DNA from: Lysinibacillus pakistanensis
GTDB lineage: Bacteria > Bacillota > Bacilli > Bacillales_A > Planococcaceae
Direction of reading: 5' to 3'
NCBI GenBank assembly: GCA_001312325.1
Contig: BBDJ01000028.1
Span: forward strand, 1-64,000
Length of the DNA: 64,000 nt
The notes under the pieces are model-generated. The model was given only the letters and a program-made list of their open reading frames with translations. It was not told the DNA's origin and did not search any database. The translations under genes and the position numbers were made by a program. This document shows positions 1-10,424 of this stretch, piece by piece. Within the stretch, counting starts at the first letter, position 1. Each line of letters starts with the position of its first letter.

Positions 1-14
1 GAGCTAGGATTTTT

Positions 15-458
15 TTATTGCACTTTTGCAGATACACCTTTACATGATGGACAAGTGCCGTATATCTCTAAACGATGCGAATGCACATCAAAGCCTGTTA
101 CTTGTGATGCAAAATGTTCGATTTCATCGAGACCAGGATAATGGAAGTCGACTATTTTTCCACAGCATTCACAAATCATGTGATAATGATCGTTTGTAAC
201 GAAATCAAAGCGACTCGAAGCATCACCATAGGTAAGTTCTTTCACTAAACCAACCTCACGAAATACACGAAGGTTATTATAAACAGTTGCTACACTCATA
301 TTTGGAAATCTGCCTTCGAGTGCTTTATAAATTTCATCGGCAGTTGGATGTGCCATTGATTGTATTAAATATTCCAAAATAGCATGACGCTGAGGAGTAA
401 TACGTACACCAGTTGTTTTTAACGTGTCAAGGGCATCCTGTAAATGCGTTGCAGACAT
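15..458 (-). CDS. perR: PerR, peroxide-sensing Fur-family repressor
   Basis: Dimeric metal-dependent repressor of peroxide-stress and iron genes. The N-terminal half is a winged helix ([11 protein letters not shown], then [12 protein letters not shown] as recognition helix). The C-terminal half has the metal-binding [11 protein letters not shown] and the second Cys pair CPSC, forming the structural Zn site. The length of about 147 residues is normal for PerR. An ATG at 464 lies almost on top of the AGAGGTG ribosome site, whereas the ATG at 458 is 7 bases away, so I prefer 458. Neighbouring bcp and gsaB match the B. subtilis perR locus. A near-perfect PerR box lies in its promoter, implying autoregulation. 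PerR rather than Fur or Zur is supported by this synteny and by the operator. Confidence 0.93.
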   Translation of the reverse strand: MSATHLQDALDTLKTTGVRITPQRHAILEYLIQSMAHPTADEIYKALEGRFPNMSVATVYNNLRVFREVGLVKELTYGDASSRFDFVTNDHYHMICECCGKIVDFHYPGLDEIEHFASQVTGFDVHSHRLEIYGTCPSCKGVSAKVQ

Positions 459-490
459 CGCCATGCACCTCTTCCATAAATATTCTTAAT

Positions 491-537
491 TTATAATTGT
501 TATAATTAGTGTAGCGAATTAGGCCTAGTTCTGTCAA
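491..537 (-). promoter_or_regulatory. perR promoter with PerR box
   Basis: On the - strand TTGACA (532-537), an 18-base spacer and TACACT (508-513) form a sigma-A promoter facing perR. Just downstream, 491-505 reads TTATAATTGTTATAA, matching 13 of the 14 defined positions of the PerR consensus TTATAATnATTATAA. The operator sits where bound PerR would block transcription start, which fits autorepression. Confidence 0.78.
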
Positions 538-708
538 TCATACACCTTCTAAAACAACAACATTTTTCAATGTAATCTCCCCATCCTGAATGGTAGCTGT
601 TTCTACTTTCTAAGTTAAATACTGTTCAGCAGGAAGTTTTCTTATAAAACCTAAATCTCAATCAACACTTTCAATTGTAAATGTCACCCAAGCTTTGTTG
701 ATAAATTC
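538..708 (-). pseudogene. decayed reading frame between perR and the dehydrogenase
   Basis: Read on the - strand from about 708 to the stop at 538-540, one frame gives protein-like sequence (AWVTFTIESVD, DLGFIRKLPAEQYLT, KVETATIQDGEITLKN) interrupted by in-frame TGA (658-660) and TAG (610-612). No start or ribosome site is visible at its upstream end. It looks like the C-terminal remnant of a small gene. I do not recognise the family. Two point sequencing errors are an alternative to decay. Confidence 0.4.
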
Positions 709-717
709 TTATTTGAT

Positions 718-1662
718 TTAATAGCCTCTTGATAAATCCATCACATTATCTAAATCCTTCTCACCACGTAACCATTTTTCTAACTTGGTTTAAAAATTTC
801 TAAGCTGCGTTCAACATATCGTGAAGAATGACTTGAAATATGTGGAGATACAATAACATTCGGTAAGGACCATAATGGATGGTCTGCCGCTAAAGGCTCT
901 TGCTCAAATACGTCTAAAACAGCATAGCCAAATTCACCTGCCTGAATGGCTTGAATTAAAGTATCTTCCTCTACTAAGTTGCCACGACCAAAATTCATAA
1001 AGATCGCATTACTTTTCATTACTTTAAAATGCTCTAGTTTTAAGAGATGCGTTGTCTCATCCGTTTTAGGTAATACAGAAATGACGATATCAGCCTTAGG
1101 CAAAGCTTCCATTAATTGATCAAAACACACCATGTTATCCATATAAGCAGCTTCTTTCCCAGAACGGTTACAGCCAATTGTTGTTACACCAAAAGCCTGT
1201 AATAAACGCCCTACCTCAGAGCCAATAGCGCCAGGTCCTAGAATAAGAGCTGTACTGTCTCGTAATTCAGATTGCTTTGCTTTTTTTGACCATTCACTCT
1301 TCTTCTGCTGCTCATATATCCATGGTAGCGCACGTTTAATAGCTAAAATATGAGCAAGCATCGATTCTGCCATTGGCGTTTTATGAATACCTCGTACATT
1401 TGAAACTAAGATATTTCGTTCCATAATAGCTTGAGCAGGCATTTTTTTCAATTCCAGCCGAGGCTACAAAAATCCACTTCAGGTTTGTTGCGTAATTCAT
1501 ATTTTCATTATTTAAATCCTCACCATATGTAACAAGTACATCTGCTCTTTGCAACTCATCGATGGATAAGCCAGTCTCAAAAATAAAATCTACGTGTGGA
1601 AACTCAGCTACTAACGGATCACGTAAATCAGGTCTTGGTTCAAATGTAAAATAAATTCTCAT
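718..1662 (-). CDS. D-2-hydroxyacid dehydrogenase family protein (frame broken)
   Basis: NAD-dependent oxidoreductase of the D-isomer 2-hydroxyacid dehydrogenase type; the substrate is not predictable from sequence. The N-terminal substrate domain (about residues 1-90) is followed by the nucleotide-binding domain with ALILGPGAIGSEVGRLL, the catalytic-region segment FMNFGRGNLVEEDTL and the late SPHISSHSS with the catalytic His. The start at 1662 has GGAGG seven bases upstream, and its ATG overlaps the bcp stop (ATGA), so the two genes are translationally coupled. The frame breaks at the T run 1442-1448 (7 read, 6 needed) and near 785, where one base is missing. Past that point the protein continues LEKWLRGEKDLDNV to a stop at 718. 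Confidence 0.8.
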
Positions 1663-2135
1663 TTTGTCGCCTCCCATTCTGCTAAATAGGTATATACCTC
1701 TTCAATGTGATTTTTCACGCGTACCTTGCGCCAAGCCTTCATAAGATTCCCCTCTGTATCAATTAAAAATGTTGAGCGTTCTATTCCCATATACTCACGT
1801 CCATACATCTTCTTCAACACCCATACTCCATATGCCTCCGCAACTGCATGATCCTCATCACAAGAAGGGAGAATGGTAGCCCATGCTTATCTATAAATTT
1901 GGTATGCTTTTTTGCATCGTCAGGACTGATACCGAGCACAACTGCATTTAGTTGGCTAAAATCCTCATGCTTATCACGAAAATCACATGCCTCAGTTGTG
2001 CATCCTGGTGTCATATCTTTAGGATAAAAATAGACGATTACATTTTGTCCTCTGAAATCTGCTAACCTTACCGTCTCTCCTTTTTCATTTATAAGAGAAA
2101 AATCTGGCGCTTTTTTTTCCTTCTATTAAAGTCAC
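1659..2135 (-). CDS. bcp: thioredoxin-dependent peroxiredoxin Bcp (frame broken)
   Basis: Thiol peroxidase of the AhpC/TSA-type Bcp/PrxQ family that reduces hydroperoxides using thioredoxin. The visible motif MTPGCTTEACDFRD contains the peroxidatic Cys and a resolving Cys five residues later. The start is GTG 2135 with AGGAGGAG six to seven bases upstream, giving MTLIEGKKAPDF. The frame is lost at the T run 2111-2118 (8 read, 7 needed) and near 1864, where one base seems missing. In the restored frame the protein ends EVYTYLAEWEATK and its stop overlaps the next gene. Position between gsaB and perR equals B. subtilis ygaF. Confidence 0.87.
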
Positions 2136-2203
2136 AATAATCTCCTCCTCTGTAGGTTCTATTTTACTCCAAGTGATAAAACAAGTCATTTTCCTTAATT
2201 TCT

Positions 2204-2233
2204 TTGGATTTCTGGTACTGATAGGTCTACAAT
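2204..2233 (+). promoter_or_regulatory. putative sigma-A promoter of gsaB
   Basis: TTGGAT (2204-2209), an 18-base spacer and TACAAT (2228-2233) lie 33 bases upstream of the gsaB start. No PerR box is visible here. Confidence 0.45.
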
Positions 2234-2265
2234 AGAGTACGTATAAAGACATAGGAGGCAATCAT

Positions 2266-3552
2266 ATGAATCATACAAAATCTGAAGCAATACACGCGGA
2301 AGCGCTACAGCATATCGTTGGTGGTGTAAATAGCCCTTCTCGTTCATATAAAGCAGTGGGCGGAGGCTCGCCTGTAGCAATGGCTCGTGGGAAAGGAGCT
2401 TACTTCTGGGATGTCGACGGCAATCGTTATATTGACTATCTAGCGGCATACGGACCTATCGTAACTGGACATGGTCACCCACATATTGCGAAGGCTATTA
2501 CCCATGCCGCTGAAAATGGTACGTTATTTGGAACCCCGACGGAATACGAGGTTACTTTTGCAAAAATGTTAAAAGAAGCAATACCGTCTATGGATAAAGT
2601 GCGTTTTAATAACTCTGGTACAGAAGCTGTAATGACAACTATTCGCGTTGCACGTGCCTATACAGGTCGTACGAAAATAATGAAATTTGCAGGTTGCTAT
2701 CACGGCCACTTCGATTTAGTATTAGTAGCCGCTGGTTCAGGCCCTGCTACATTAGGAACACCAGACTCAGCAGGTGTAACAACTTCTACCGCTGAGGAAG
2801 TAATTACTGTACCTTTTAATAATCCTGATGCCTTTTCTGAAGCAATGGATAAATGGGGCGAACAAATTGCCGCTATCTTAATCGAACCAATCGTAGGGAA
2901 CTTTGGTATTGTTGAGCCAAATCCGGGCTTCCTAGAGCTAGTGCATGCTACTGCAAAAGAAAAAGGAGCATTAACGATTTACGATGAGGTTATCACAGCA
3001 TTCCGCTTCCATTATGGTGGTGCTCAAAACTTACTTGGACTAACACCTGATCTAACAGCACTTGGGAAAGTTATTGGTGGTGGTTTGCCAATCGGCGCAT
3101 ACGGTGGTCGTAAAGAAATTATGGATACAGTCGCTCCACTTGGCCCAGCCTACCAAGCAGGTACTATGGCTGGAAACCCTGCATCGATGCAAGCTGGTAT
3201 TGCCTGCCTAGAAGTGCTACAAACACCAGGGATTTACGATGAAATGGATAGACTAGGTGGAATTTTAGAAAATGGTATTTTAGCCGCAGCTAAAAAGCAT
3301 GGAGTAACAATTACATTAAATCGTCTTAAAGGGGCACTGACTATTTACTTTACAGATGTGAAAGTAGAAAACTATGAGCAAGCAGAAAACGCTGACGGAG
3401 AAATCTTCGGTCGATTTTTCAAATTAATGCTAAATCAGGGTATCAATCTAGCTCCGTCAAAATATGAAGCATGGTTCTTAACAACTGAACATACTGAAGC
3501 AGATATTTTGGAAACAATTAAAGCGGTAGACTATGCATTTTCACAACTTTAA
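2266..3552 (+). CDS. gsaB: glutamate-1-semialdehyde 2,1-aminomutase
   Basis: PLP enzyme converting glutamate-1-semialdehyde to 5-aminolevulinate in tetrapyrrole synthesis; cytosolic. At 428 residues the frame is intact and of normal length. Family motifs include [45 protein letters not shown] and [17 protein letters not shown] with the PLP-binding Lys near residue 268. AGGAGG precedes the ATG by about seven bases. It is divergent from bcp and followed by a strong terminator. In B. subtilis this position holds gsaB, the paralogue of hemL, which is why I use that symbol; sequence alone would not separate GsaB from HemL. Confidence 0.93.
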   Translation: MNHTKSEAIHAEALQHIVGGVNSPSRSYKAVGGGSPVAMARGKGAYFWDVDGNRYIDYLAAYGPIVTGHGHPHIAKAITHAAENGTLFGTPTEYEVTFAKMLKEAIPSMDKVRFNNSGTEAVMTTIRVARAYTGRTKIMKFAGCYHGHFDLVLVAAGSGPATLGTPDSAGVTTSTAEEVITVPFNNPDAFSEAMDKWGEQIAAILIEPIVGNFGIVEPNPGFLELVHATAKEKGALTIYDEVITAFRFHYGGAQNLLGLTPDLTALGKVIGGGLPIGAYGGRKEIMDTVAPLGPAYQAGTMAGNPASMQAGIACLEVLQTPGIYDEMDRLGGILENGILAAAKKHGVTITLNRLKGALTIYFTDVKVENYEQAENADGEIFGRFFKLMLNQGINLAPSKYEAWFLTTEHTEADILETIKAVDYAFSQL

Positions 3553-3564
3553 ACATCACAATAC

Positions 3565-3597
3565 AAAGACGACTCGCTAGTAGGAGTCGTCTTTTTC
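3565..3597 (+). terminator. Rho-independent terminator after gsaB
   Basis: The inverted repeat AAGACGACTC (3566-3575) and GAGTCGTCTT (3584-3593) has an 8-base loop and is followed by a T run. Confidence 0.85.
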
Positions 3598-3694
3598 TTA
3601 TGTCAGCATACAAATTTATGTATTTTATGAGCACTTCCTTCTATAATGTAAAGAAGCTTAAAAATTTTAGACAGAAAGGACATCCAGATTTTCT

Positions 3695-4784
3695 ATGAAA
3701 TTAGGTGCCCGTGTATTCAAAACTGGTGTTGCCATCGTGCTAGCACTCTTTATTGCGGAGTTGCTAAATCTCTCTTCTCCAGTTTTTGCTGGAATTGCAG
3801 CGATTTTTGCCATTCAGCCATCGATTTATCGATCCTATCAAACGATTGTTGAGCAAGTACAAGCAAATATTATAGGAGCTACCATTGCAGTCATTTTTGG
3901 CTTGCTTTTTGGTCACCATGTAGTAGCTGTTGGCATTGCAGTTATCACTGCCATCGGTATAATGTTGAAATTTAAACTTGAAAAATCATTGTCACTAGCG
4001 CTCGTAACAGTTGTTGCCATAATGGAAATTCAAGGAGATGACTTCCTGACGTTCGGTCTTTTTCGCTTTATTACCATATTAGTTGGGGTGTTAGCGGCCT
4101 TTGTTGTTAACCTAGTCTTTTTACCTCCAAAGTATGAGGTAAAGCTTTTCCGTAAGATTTACTTTTTACAAGACGATATTATTCGATGGACACGACTTGC
4201 TGTCCGTCAGGCTTCTGAACATACATCTACAAAGGGAGCATTAAGTAAATTTAAAAACCGTATGTTAAGAGTTGATACATTGTATGATTTCTATAAGGAA
4301 GAACGCAATTACCTCAAACATAAAAAGTATGTTAAAGTGCGCAAGCTAGTGGTCTATCGTCAAATGATTTTAACATCTAAAAAAAAGTTTAGAATTGCTG
4401 CAACGTTTGCATAATCATGAAAACGAATTGGCCCAGCTACCAACACAATTTCACTTAATGATTCAGGAGCGACTGGACTTTTTACTTACGTATCATGAAC
4501 AGCTACTATTAAAATATACAGGAAAGTTAAAGCCTGAGCATTCTGAATGGAGTAAAAACATTGATTATATTCAACGCAATGAACTAATGGAAATTTTCAT
4601 CAAACAAATAACCTATGCACATGAGGAAGGCGATACGGAATTTTCAAGCTATCACCTACTATATATTTTATCCCGTATACTAGACTACGAAGAAAACTTA
4701 GAGCATTTGGATACGCTTATTGTGTCCTATCAAAGCTATCATGGGCACGAGATTAATGTGGAGCTAGAAGATGAATTTATATAA
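3695..4784 (+). CDS. ygaE: aromatic acid exporter family membrane protein YgaE (frame broken)
   Basis: Integral membrane protein of the FUSC/aromatic-acid-exporter type. The N-terminal half is nearly all hydrophobic, with about six membrane segments in residues 10-150 (for example IVLALFIAELL and FITILVGVLAAFVVNLVFL). The C-terminal half is hydrophilic and helical. The frame breaks at the A run 4379-4386 (8 read, 7 needed); restored, it reads TSKKSLELLQRLHNHEN and continues to 4784, about 363 residues. AGAAAGGA lies 14 bases before the ATG, a long spacing. Position downstream of gsaB matches B. subtilis ygaE. The transported substrate is unknown. Confidence 0.8.
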
Positions 4785-4805
4785 CCAATGAAATAGGTAA
4801 TTTTA

Positions 4806-4839
4806 CGACAAATTGACTAATATCAATTTGTCGTTTTTT
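4806..4839 (+). terminator. terminator after ygaE
   Basis: Stem CGACAAATTGA (4806-4816) and TCAATTTGTCG (4823-4833), six-base loop, followed by TTTTTT. Confidence 0.87.
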
Positions 4840-4920
4840 GATATTTTATATAAATATGTAAAGATTTTTAAAATTTGATACAATATAAATAAATGTAAAA
4901 AATAAGGGGCTGTTCAATAC

Positions 4921-5554
4921 ATGGTAAATTTAAGTAAAATTGAATTAACAAAAAAAAGGTCAATTCGTTAACTTAACAAAATCACAAAATGAAGAGATTG
5001 GTGAAATTTTAGTCAATTTAAACTGGAATCAGAGAACTGAGAGAAATTCAGGTGGCTTTTTATCTTCTTTATTCGGCACCAATTCTAAAGGAGGGATTGA
5101 TTTAGATTTAGGATGCTTATATGAAATGACAGATGGTAGTAAAAGTTGTGTTCAGGCTCTTGGTAATGCTTTTGGTAGTTTGCATTCTGCCCCTTTTATT
5201 GAGCTAGATGGTGATGATCGCACTGGTATGTCAAGCAGCGGCGAGAATTTACGCATTAATGGAAACAAGGTAAGAGACATTAAACGAGTGCTAGTTTATA
5301 CATTTATCTATGAGGGTGTAGCAAATTGGGCTGAAGCTGATGGGATTGCGACAATCAACTACGGAACAGGTCCTAGCATTGAGGTTCGTTTAAGTGAACA
5401 TCGTAATGGTAAAAATATGTGTGCAATAGCTATGATTGAAAATGTGAACAATGAAACATTTAAAGTTGAACGACTTGTTGAATATTTTAAGGGGCATCAA
5501 GATATGGACAAAGCCTACAATTGGGGGCTATCATGGCGTTCAGGTAGAAAATAA
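4921..5554 (+). CDS. divergent TerD/TerA-like stress protein (frame broken)
   Basis: Member of the TerD-type Ca-binding stress protein group, probably nearer TerA. It is about 210 residues once the A run at 4950-4957 (8 read, 7 needed) is corrected, giving IELTKKGQFVNLTKSQNEEI. The domain shows the WN and GIDLDLGCLY strand equivalent to TerD GWD and FDLD, then NGNKVRDIKRVLVYTFIYEG. A Gly/Ser/Phe loop (NSGGFLSSLFGTNSKGG) interrupts it at the same place as in the TerD paralogue at 15041-15659. It stands alone on the + strand, convergent with the ter operon, with its own ribosome site (AAGGGG) and a shared terminator. A cytosolic or membrane-associated partner of the Ter complex is the likely role. 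Confidence 0.72.
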
Positions 5555-5654
5555 GCAGATACTAAGACTCAACCTATACATATTAAGCAATCTTAGAATG
5601 CATTCATAGTTAACTGTAAATTGGAGACTCTTAGCAAGCGTTAATTAATGAAGA

Positions 5655-5697
5655 TAAAAAAAGCTGACATCATCTCTTTAAATGATGTCAGCTTTTA
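5655..5697. terminator. bidirectional terminator between TerD-like gene and telA
   Basis: The 13-bp stem AAGCTGACATCAT (5661-5673) and ATGATGTCAGCTT (5682-5694) is flanked by A and T runs, so it can end transcripts from both convergent units. Confidence 0.88.
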
Positions 5698-5702
5698 AAG
5701 GC

Positions 5703-6740
5703 TCACGTCCTTAATGCCATCAGCTGTGTCTCTGATACCTTACGCCGCGCTGTTAATTCTCCATGAAGCTTACGATAATTAGTAATACCTTCTATAATCG
5801 TATCCCATATTTCCTCAAGTGTTTGTGTTGTTTCAGATTGTTGAGCAAGAGCAGTGCTCAATTGAACTGCTTCATTACTGGCTCCTCCAAATTGCTTCAC
5901 ACGGTTTTCAAAAGCTAATGCTGACTGACTCTGTAATTGCTGCCGCCTTTCATTCACTGCATTCATTATCCCCATTTTGAATACAGGGATAGTCTTAACA
6001 AAAGCACCATTAATTTGTTCCATCAATTCACTATTTCCATTGCGCAGCATCTCAATTTGCGGGGCTGTTAAAATGGCAACCATTCGTGATTTCTCCAACT
6101 CATCTATTTTCTGTTGAAGCAACTCGGCAATTGTTTGCAAACGATTGAGCTCCATTTTTGCCACTTGATTGCCCGCCTCGCTTTGTTTTTCATACATAGG
6201 TATTAGGGTTGTTTGCACTTCACGTAATTTCATATCTGCTGCGACAATATATTTTTCTAGCTCCAGATAAAACATCAAATCCTCATTATATAACTGTGCT
6301 AGGACTCGATTATCTTTTGCTAATTCCTCCTCCATAAGCACAAATTGATAATGAATTTTTTTCAATATCTCTACTGAGTGCATTGTATTTCGGAAATAAA
6401 TCATCATCATTTTTCGCTTTACGTGCAAATAGTTTCTTGAAGAAACCCTTTTGCTCAGCAAAATCTTTTTTTATCAAATGTCAACATTAAGACTTCAAGC
6501 TGTTTAAATAATTCATTTGACTCATAGGATGCTGATTGGGTGATTAAGTCTAAAATTTTATCTGCGAATTTTGCTAATTTTGTAGCTGGCTCTCTGCCCA
6601 ACTCCATTAAGTCCTGCTGATTTTTTTATATTAATCTGATTGGCAATTTGCTGTACCTCTGTATTTTCCCATAATTGTTGTTTGACGGCTTCTGCTGTTT
6701 CCACTGTCAATTGTTCAATTGTCATAGGGTTATTTGACAT
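5703..6740 (-). CDS. yceH: TelA family toxic-anion resistance protein YceH (frame broken three times)
   Basis: Last gene of the ter operon; TelA-like proteins are alpha-helical and linked to tellurite and envelope-stress tolerance. The start ATG 6740 has AAGGAGGC upstream. The frame breaks at T runs 6621-6627, 6466-6472 and 6356-6362, each 7 where 6 is needed. Restored, it reads NIKNQQDLMELG, FDKKDFAEQKGFFKKLF and SRDIEKIHYQFVLMEEEL. The body is a long helical region with the typical QNAKM-like stretch EKQSEAGNQVAKMELNRLQ and LTAPQIEMLRNGN. About 345 residues, close to family size. In B. subtilis yceH closes the yceCDEFGH operon in the same way. Confidence 0.85.
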
Positions 6741-6776
6741 TCGTGCCGCCTCCTTCCTGTCATCAGAAAAAAACGA

Positions 6777-8400
6777 TTAAAGAGCTTTTTTTATGATTTT
6801 ATCTGGTGCAGATTTTTGCTGCTTTGGTTCTTCATAGGGCAAGTCAAATAGCATATGCTCTAAACGGTGTACATCATATGAATCCTCTAGTAAGTGCCTT
6901 TCTAAATCTAGTTTGCCTGTCGGGTTATAAAATACAATATCCATACCAAAGCGATTTAAAAAACGCCAGTAATGCAATGTCCTCACGTGATAAAGCAGGC
7001 TGCTGTGGCGCTTGATATAATACAAGTTTTGGTACCTCTTGAGAGTAGTCAAAGTTTTGCAGTAATCGCAGTATATCCTGAGGAATCATCGTCATCTGTT
7101 TAAATAAAAATAACTGTAAATCATATAAAGTCTCATTTGACTGTTGTTTTAACATAGGTTGCTCACATGAAGTTTTTATCGTATAAGAAATTGCACGCTG
7201 TAGCTCCAATGGTAATTCCCCATACTGCCACCAATCACTTTGCATAATGCGTTCCACTGATAGCTCTCCATTTACTAAGCAATGTTTATAGTGAAAATGG
7301 AAGTTGGCCTTGCTCGTTTTTGAATAAGGGAACTCCTGCACAAAAACGGTTTGCGGACTTGCCAGTAATTGATGCATATAGTGCCAGTATTCTTCACGTC
7401 GGCTCGAAACCCCACTAATTTTTGCAAATATTACTGGAATGATTATCTCATCCCCAATAACTTCAAATTTCGGTCGAACCATGGCCTTCTCTTTCGAATA
7501 AATAAAAATATCATCATAGGTCATTCTTAGCGTTAATGAGCGTGGCATAAGATCTTTAAATTGCCAAGGCTTAAAAATTCCTGATTGCTGATCATGCATT
7601 AATTGTTCAAAATGCTGACTCGAACGATAGCCTACAGTTGCCTGACGATCACGAAGCTTGTCAGGAAATGGCTGTAAAGTTGTTTCACTTGCATACGAAT
7701 AACTGATTGAAAAAGAATCTGTAGGATCGATCTCTGCAAATTCATCTATTTTAGCTGGATGAAAAATTAATACGTCACAACCTAGCTCCATTAGCAATAA
7801 TAGAAAATAACGCTGACTAACAGTCGTCTCCCCATACCACACAACCTTAGGAAAATCATCTGTCGGCTTCATTGCCTTTGTCCATTGAATCCAATGTTTT
7901 TTTTAACCACTTCACCATATCAATTAAAAAAAACGGCGAAAATCATTAGCAAGTAGACCTAAAGATTGTTGTTGCTGAAAAAGCTCGACAATTTTAATGG
8001 TTGCTAGCTGTAAATGTCGGTTCATTACACTATCATCATGCTTAGGTATTAATTGATACCCATACATCATTGCAACTAATCGATTAATAGACAGCCCTTT
8101 AGGTGCTTGCTGATGTTGTTCTAAAATCGTTTGTATAGCCTGAAAGTCTTTTTGTTCAATATTTTTATTTAATTCTTCACTTAAAATATGAATACTTTTG
8201 GTTTGCGACATGGTAAATAATGAATTGAAATAATCATCCTCTTCAATTGGCACTCCTAATACACGTACTGCAATTCGGCTAAAAGTTATTTGTTGTGATG
8301 TTTCCTCATAAAATGCACGATTCTTCGGTGAATCTTGAAACGCCTGTAGCCAATCATCAGGATTTCGCTCCAACACTGATTGAATTGTGATTGTTTGCAT
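6777..8400 (-). CDS. yceG: YceG family protein, Ter biosynthetic-module component (frame broken)
   Basis: Homologue of B. subtilis YceG (Pfam YceG_bac, labelled a putative component of a biosynthetic module). Biochemical role unknown. The chain of about 540 residues matches the family. The start ATG 8400 (MQTITIQSVLERNPDDW) has AGGAGGTG seven bases away; an upstream in-frame ATG at 8424 lacks one. Frame breaks fall at 7926-7933 (A8; 6 or 9 needed), 7897-7904 (T8; 7 needed, giving KKHWIQWTKAMKPTDDF) and 6958-6963 (A6; 5 needed). The final run at 6784-6790 is in frame as read; if it were 6, the protein would instead end KKLFNRFF at 6763. No signal peptide or membrane segment is seen. Confidence 0.82.
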
Positions 8401-8496
8401 ACAAACGCACCTCCTAAAAATCATCCTTTAGCATAGGCTTAAGAATTCATTTGCCATAGGATAGTCTTACCTATGACAACAAATAAATATTTAAAA

Positions 8497-9310
8497 CTAA
8501 ACTACCGTTTGTTGTGTAGCAATTTGTAAAACGGCTTCTAGCAAATCTTTTGTAAATGCTTCACCATTATGAATTGAATAGGTTGTATTTGGTAGAACAT
8601 TTGGCTGTCTATCCTTTAAATCTCCATGATTTGGTGTAAATGCTAAATCAGCTATTGATAGCATTCCATAATCCATAATAGAATCGCCTGCTGCTATATG
8701 CACATCGTATGTACAAAATTCTTTCATATAATCTATAGCCGCTTCCTTTGTCAGTACCTTGGGCATAAAATACAATTTTTTTACCTTGTAGAAGAACGTA
8801 CCAGCCATGAGCGTCAAAGTCTTGAATGATTGCATTTAATTCATCTTGGCGTAAAACCTCAATATCTACATGATGTACATAAAAAAGATCATCTATATAG
8901 AAAGAACGTTGTAGCCATGTATCGGATTTTATTGTTTGAAATAGTTTTAACATATCCTCTCGTGGAATGGAGGATTCTTCAATTCGTCTACATAATGTTT
9001 TCGTCCATTTGTCATATGGCTGACCTTTTTCTAATATTGTACCCCCGTTGCTTGTAATTGCAAAAGTAGGACATAAGTCATTAATAAAATGTATTCTCTG
9101 ATATTCATGCAATGCTCTTGTCGTAACAGGTACAAATAGTGTTTGCTGATGCACCTGCTGCAATAAAGCTGCTGTTGCATTTGTCATCATGCTCATGTCT
9201 TTATCAGCCTTCCGCTCAACTACCATTGTCTCTGTATTTGGCGGAAACATCTCCATCATACGTTTAGAATAAATAAGTGTTCTATCTAAATCTGATGTAA
9301 ATAGTATCAT
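8497..9310 (-). CDS. HAD-superfamily phosphatase of the Ter module (frame broken)
   Basis: Haloacid dehalogenase-type hydrolase of about 270 residues. Motif I is FTSDLDRTLIYSK near the N-terminus (nucleophile Asp plus general acid Asp two residues on). Motif II lies near TTRALHEYQRI, and motif IV is AAGDSIMDYGML in the C-terminal part. The large cap between them is of the sugar or nucleotide phosphatase style (C2-like). The frame breaks at the T run 8776-8782 (7 read, 6 needed), restored as LQGKKLYFMPKVLTKE. Start ATG 9310 is preceded by AGAGGAG with six bases spacing, but the upstream gene runs open into it without a stop. Predicted to dephosphorylate an intermediate of the Ter-linked metabolite. 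Confidence 0.8.
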
Positions 9311-10424
9311 CTTATTCTCCTCTACAATTCTTTTATTAAGCCGCAACATGCATAGGACATATCCGAATATTGTTCTATCAATACATTTTTTTTCACGAGC
9401 TAATAATAAAATGTGTTCCAGCTCATGAATGTACTGTGGATTAACTAGGATTTTCCAGGGGATTCGTCTTAGTAAAACTCTTGTCGTTTCTCCAACACCA
9501 GGTTTGATAAAATGAATATTGTCAATACCAAAATCCTGCTGAATCCTTTGTACGGATTTCATTCCCTCCCAAGTAATTGGGGAGTTGGGCAGCTCTTGAA
9601 GTTGCCGTATAATCTCACTCTGCACATTTTCAAAGCATGTGACAATGCTTTCTATGTACAAGTTTGACACATCTATCTTCTCTAATTCTTTGTAATATTT
9701 TGCACCATGAAAGTCTTCCTCATCCATAAACTGTAGATTTAATACTGTTCTACTCACCAATCCAGACACCGTCGAATTTAAACAAGCAGATGGAATTAAA
9801 AAAATCTTCACGAGTTCCATAAATGGCGGCACAATGCCCTGGATCTGCCAAAACGGCTAAATTGGCATTCAATTGTACTTGATGTTGTGTATTAAACTTT
9901 TGACAGGAATGTAGTAATTCTTTGGTAATAGCCCCCTTACCCGTCCAACCATCAATAAATTGAAGACAACCTTGAGGATGTTGTGCCAACATGTAACGAA
10001 TTGCTGTTTCATCAAACCCACGACCACGCAAAATAGATATTGAGTAATGTGGTACATTCACCTTATAGCGTATTTGTATATACCGTTTAATTAAAATGCC
10101 AATTGGTGTACCTGCTCTTGCTAAGCTAACAAGAATTAAATTATCTAGTCCTCTATTTTGGATGATTTGCTCTGCTACCACACCAACAGCTATTGCTATT
10201 CTTTCAGCGTAAGTATCTAAAGTTTTATAAAATAAATCCATATATGTTTTAGATGGTTGATATTCCATTGGTAGCATTTCAGAATAATGCGTGCCCGTTT
10301 GAATAAGTTGTTCACGTTTTTCATTATCCATTTCAAGAAAAACATTACTAATATCACGCAATAAAAACATAACATCCTCTGGTGCATAGCTCCCCATTTT
10401 ATCTGGCTGTAAAGTCGATATCAT
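9311..10424 (-). CDS. StiP-family protein: PRTase_1 with C-terminal Pelota-like RNA-binding part (frame broken)
   Basis: Matches the family called StiP (also PRTase_1 plus PELOTA_1) that occurs only with Ter biosynthetic modules. The PRTase-like core includes NLILVSLARAGTPIGIL, HYSISILRGRGFD and FIDGWTGKGAITKEL. After about residue 220 comes the Pelota-like segment IKPGVGETTRVLLRRIPWKI. The frame breaks at the A run 9788-9794 (7 read, 6 needed), restored as TREDFLIPSACLNSTVSGLV. The start ATG 10424 overlaps the previous stop (ATGA) behind GGAGG. No stop is read before the HAD start at 9310, so the end given is the junction. Some databases label StiP a cysteine protease; the sequence gives no clear reason to prefer that. 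Confidence 0.78.

Noticed and set aside
9311..10424. Cysteine protease assignment for the StiP protein
   Set aside because: No Cys-His protease motif pair is evident, whereas the SLARAGTPIG segment and Pelota-like tail fit the PRTase_1-PELOTA description.
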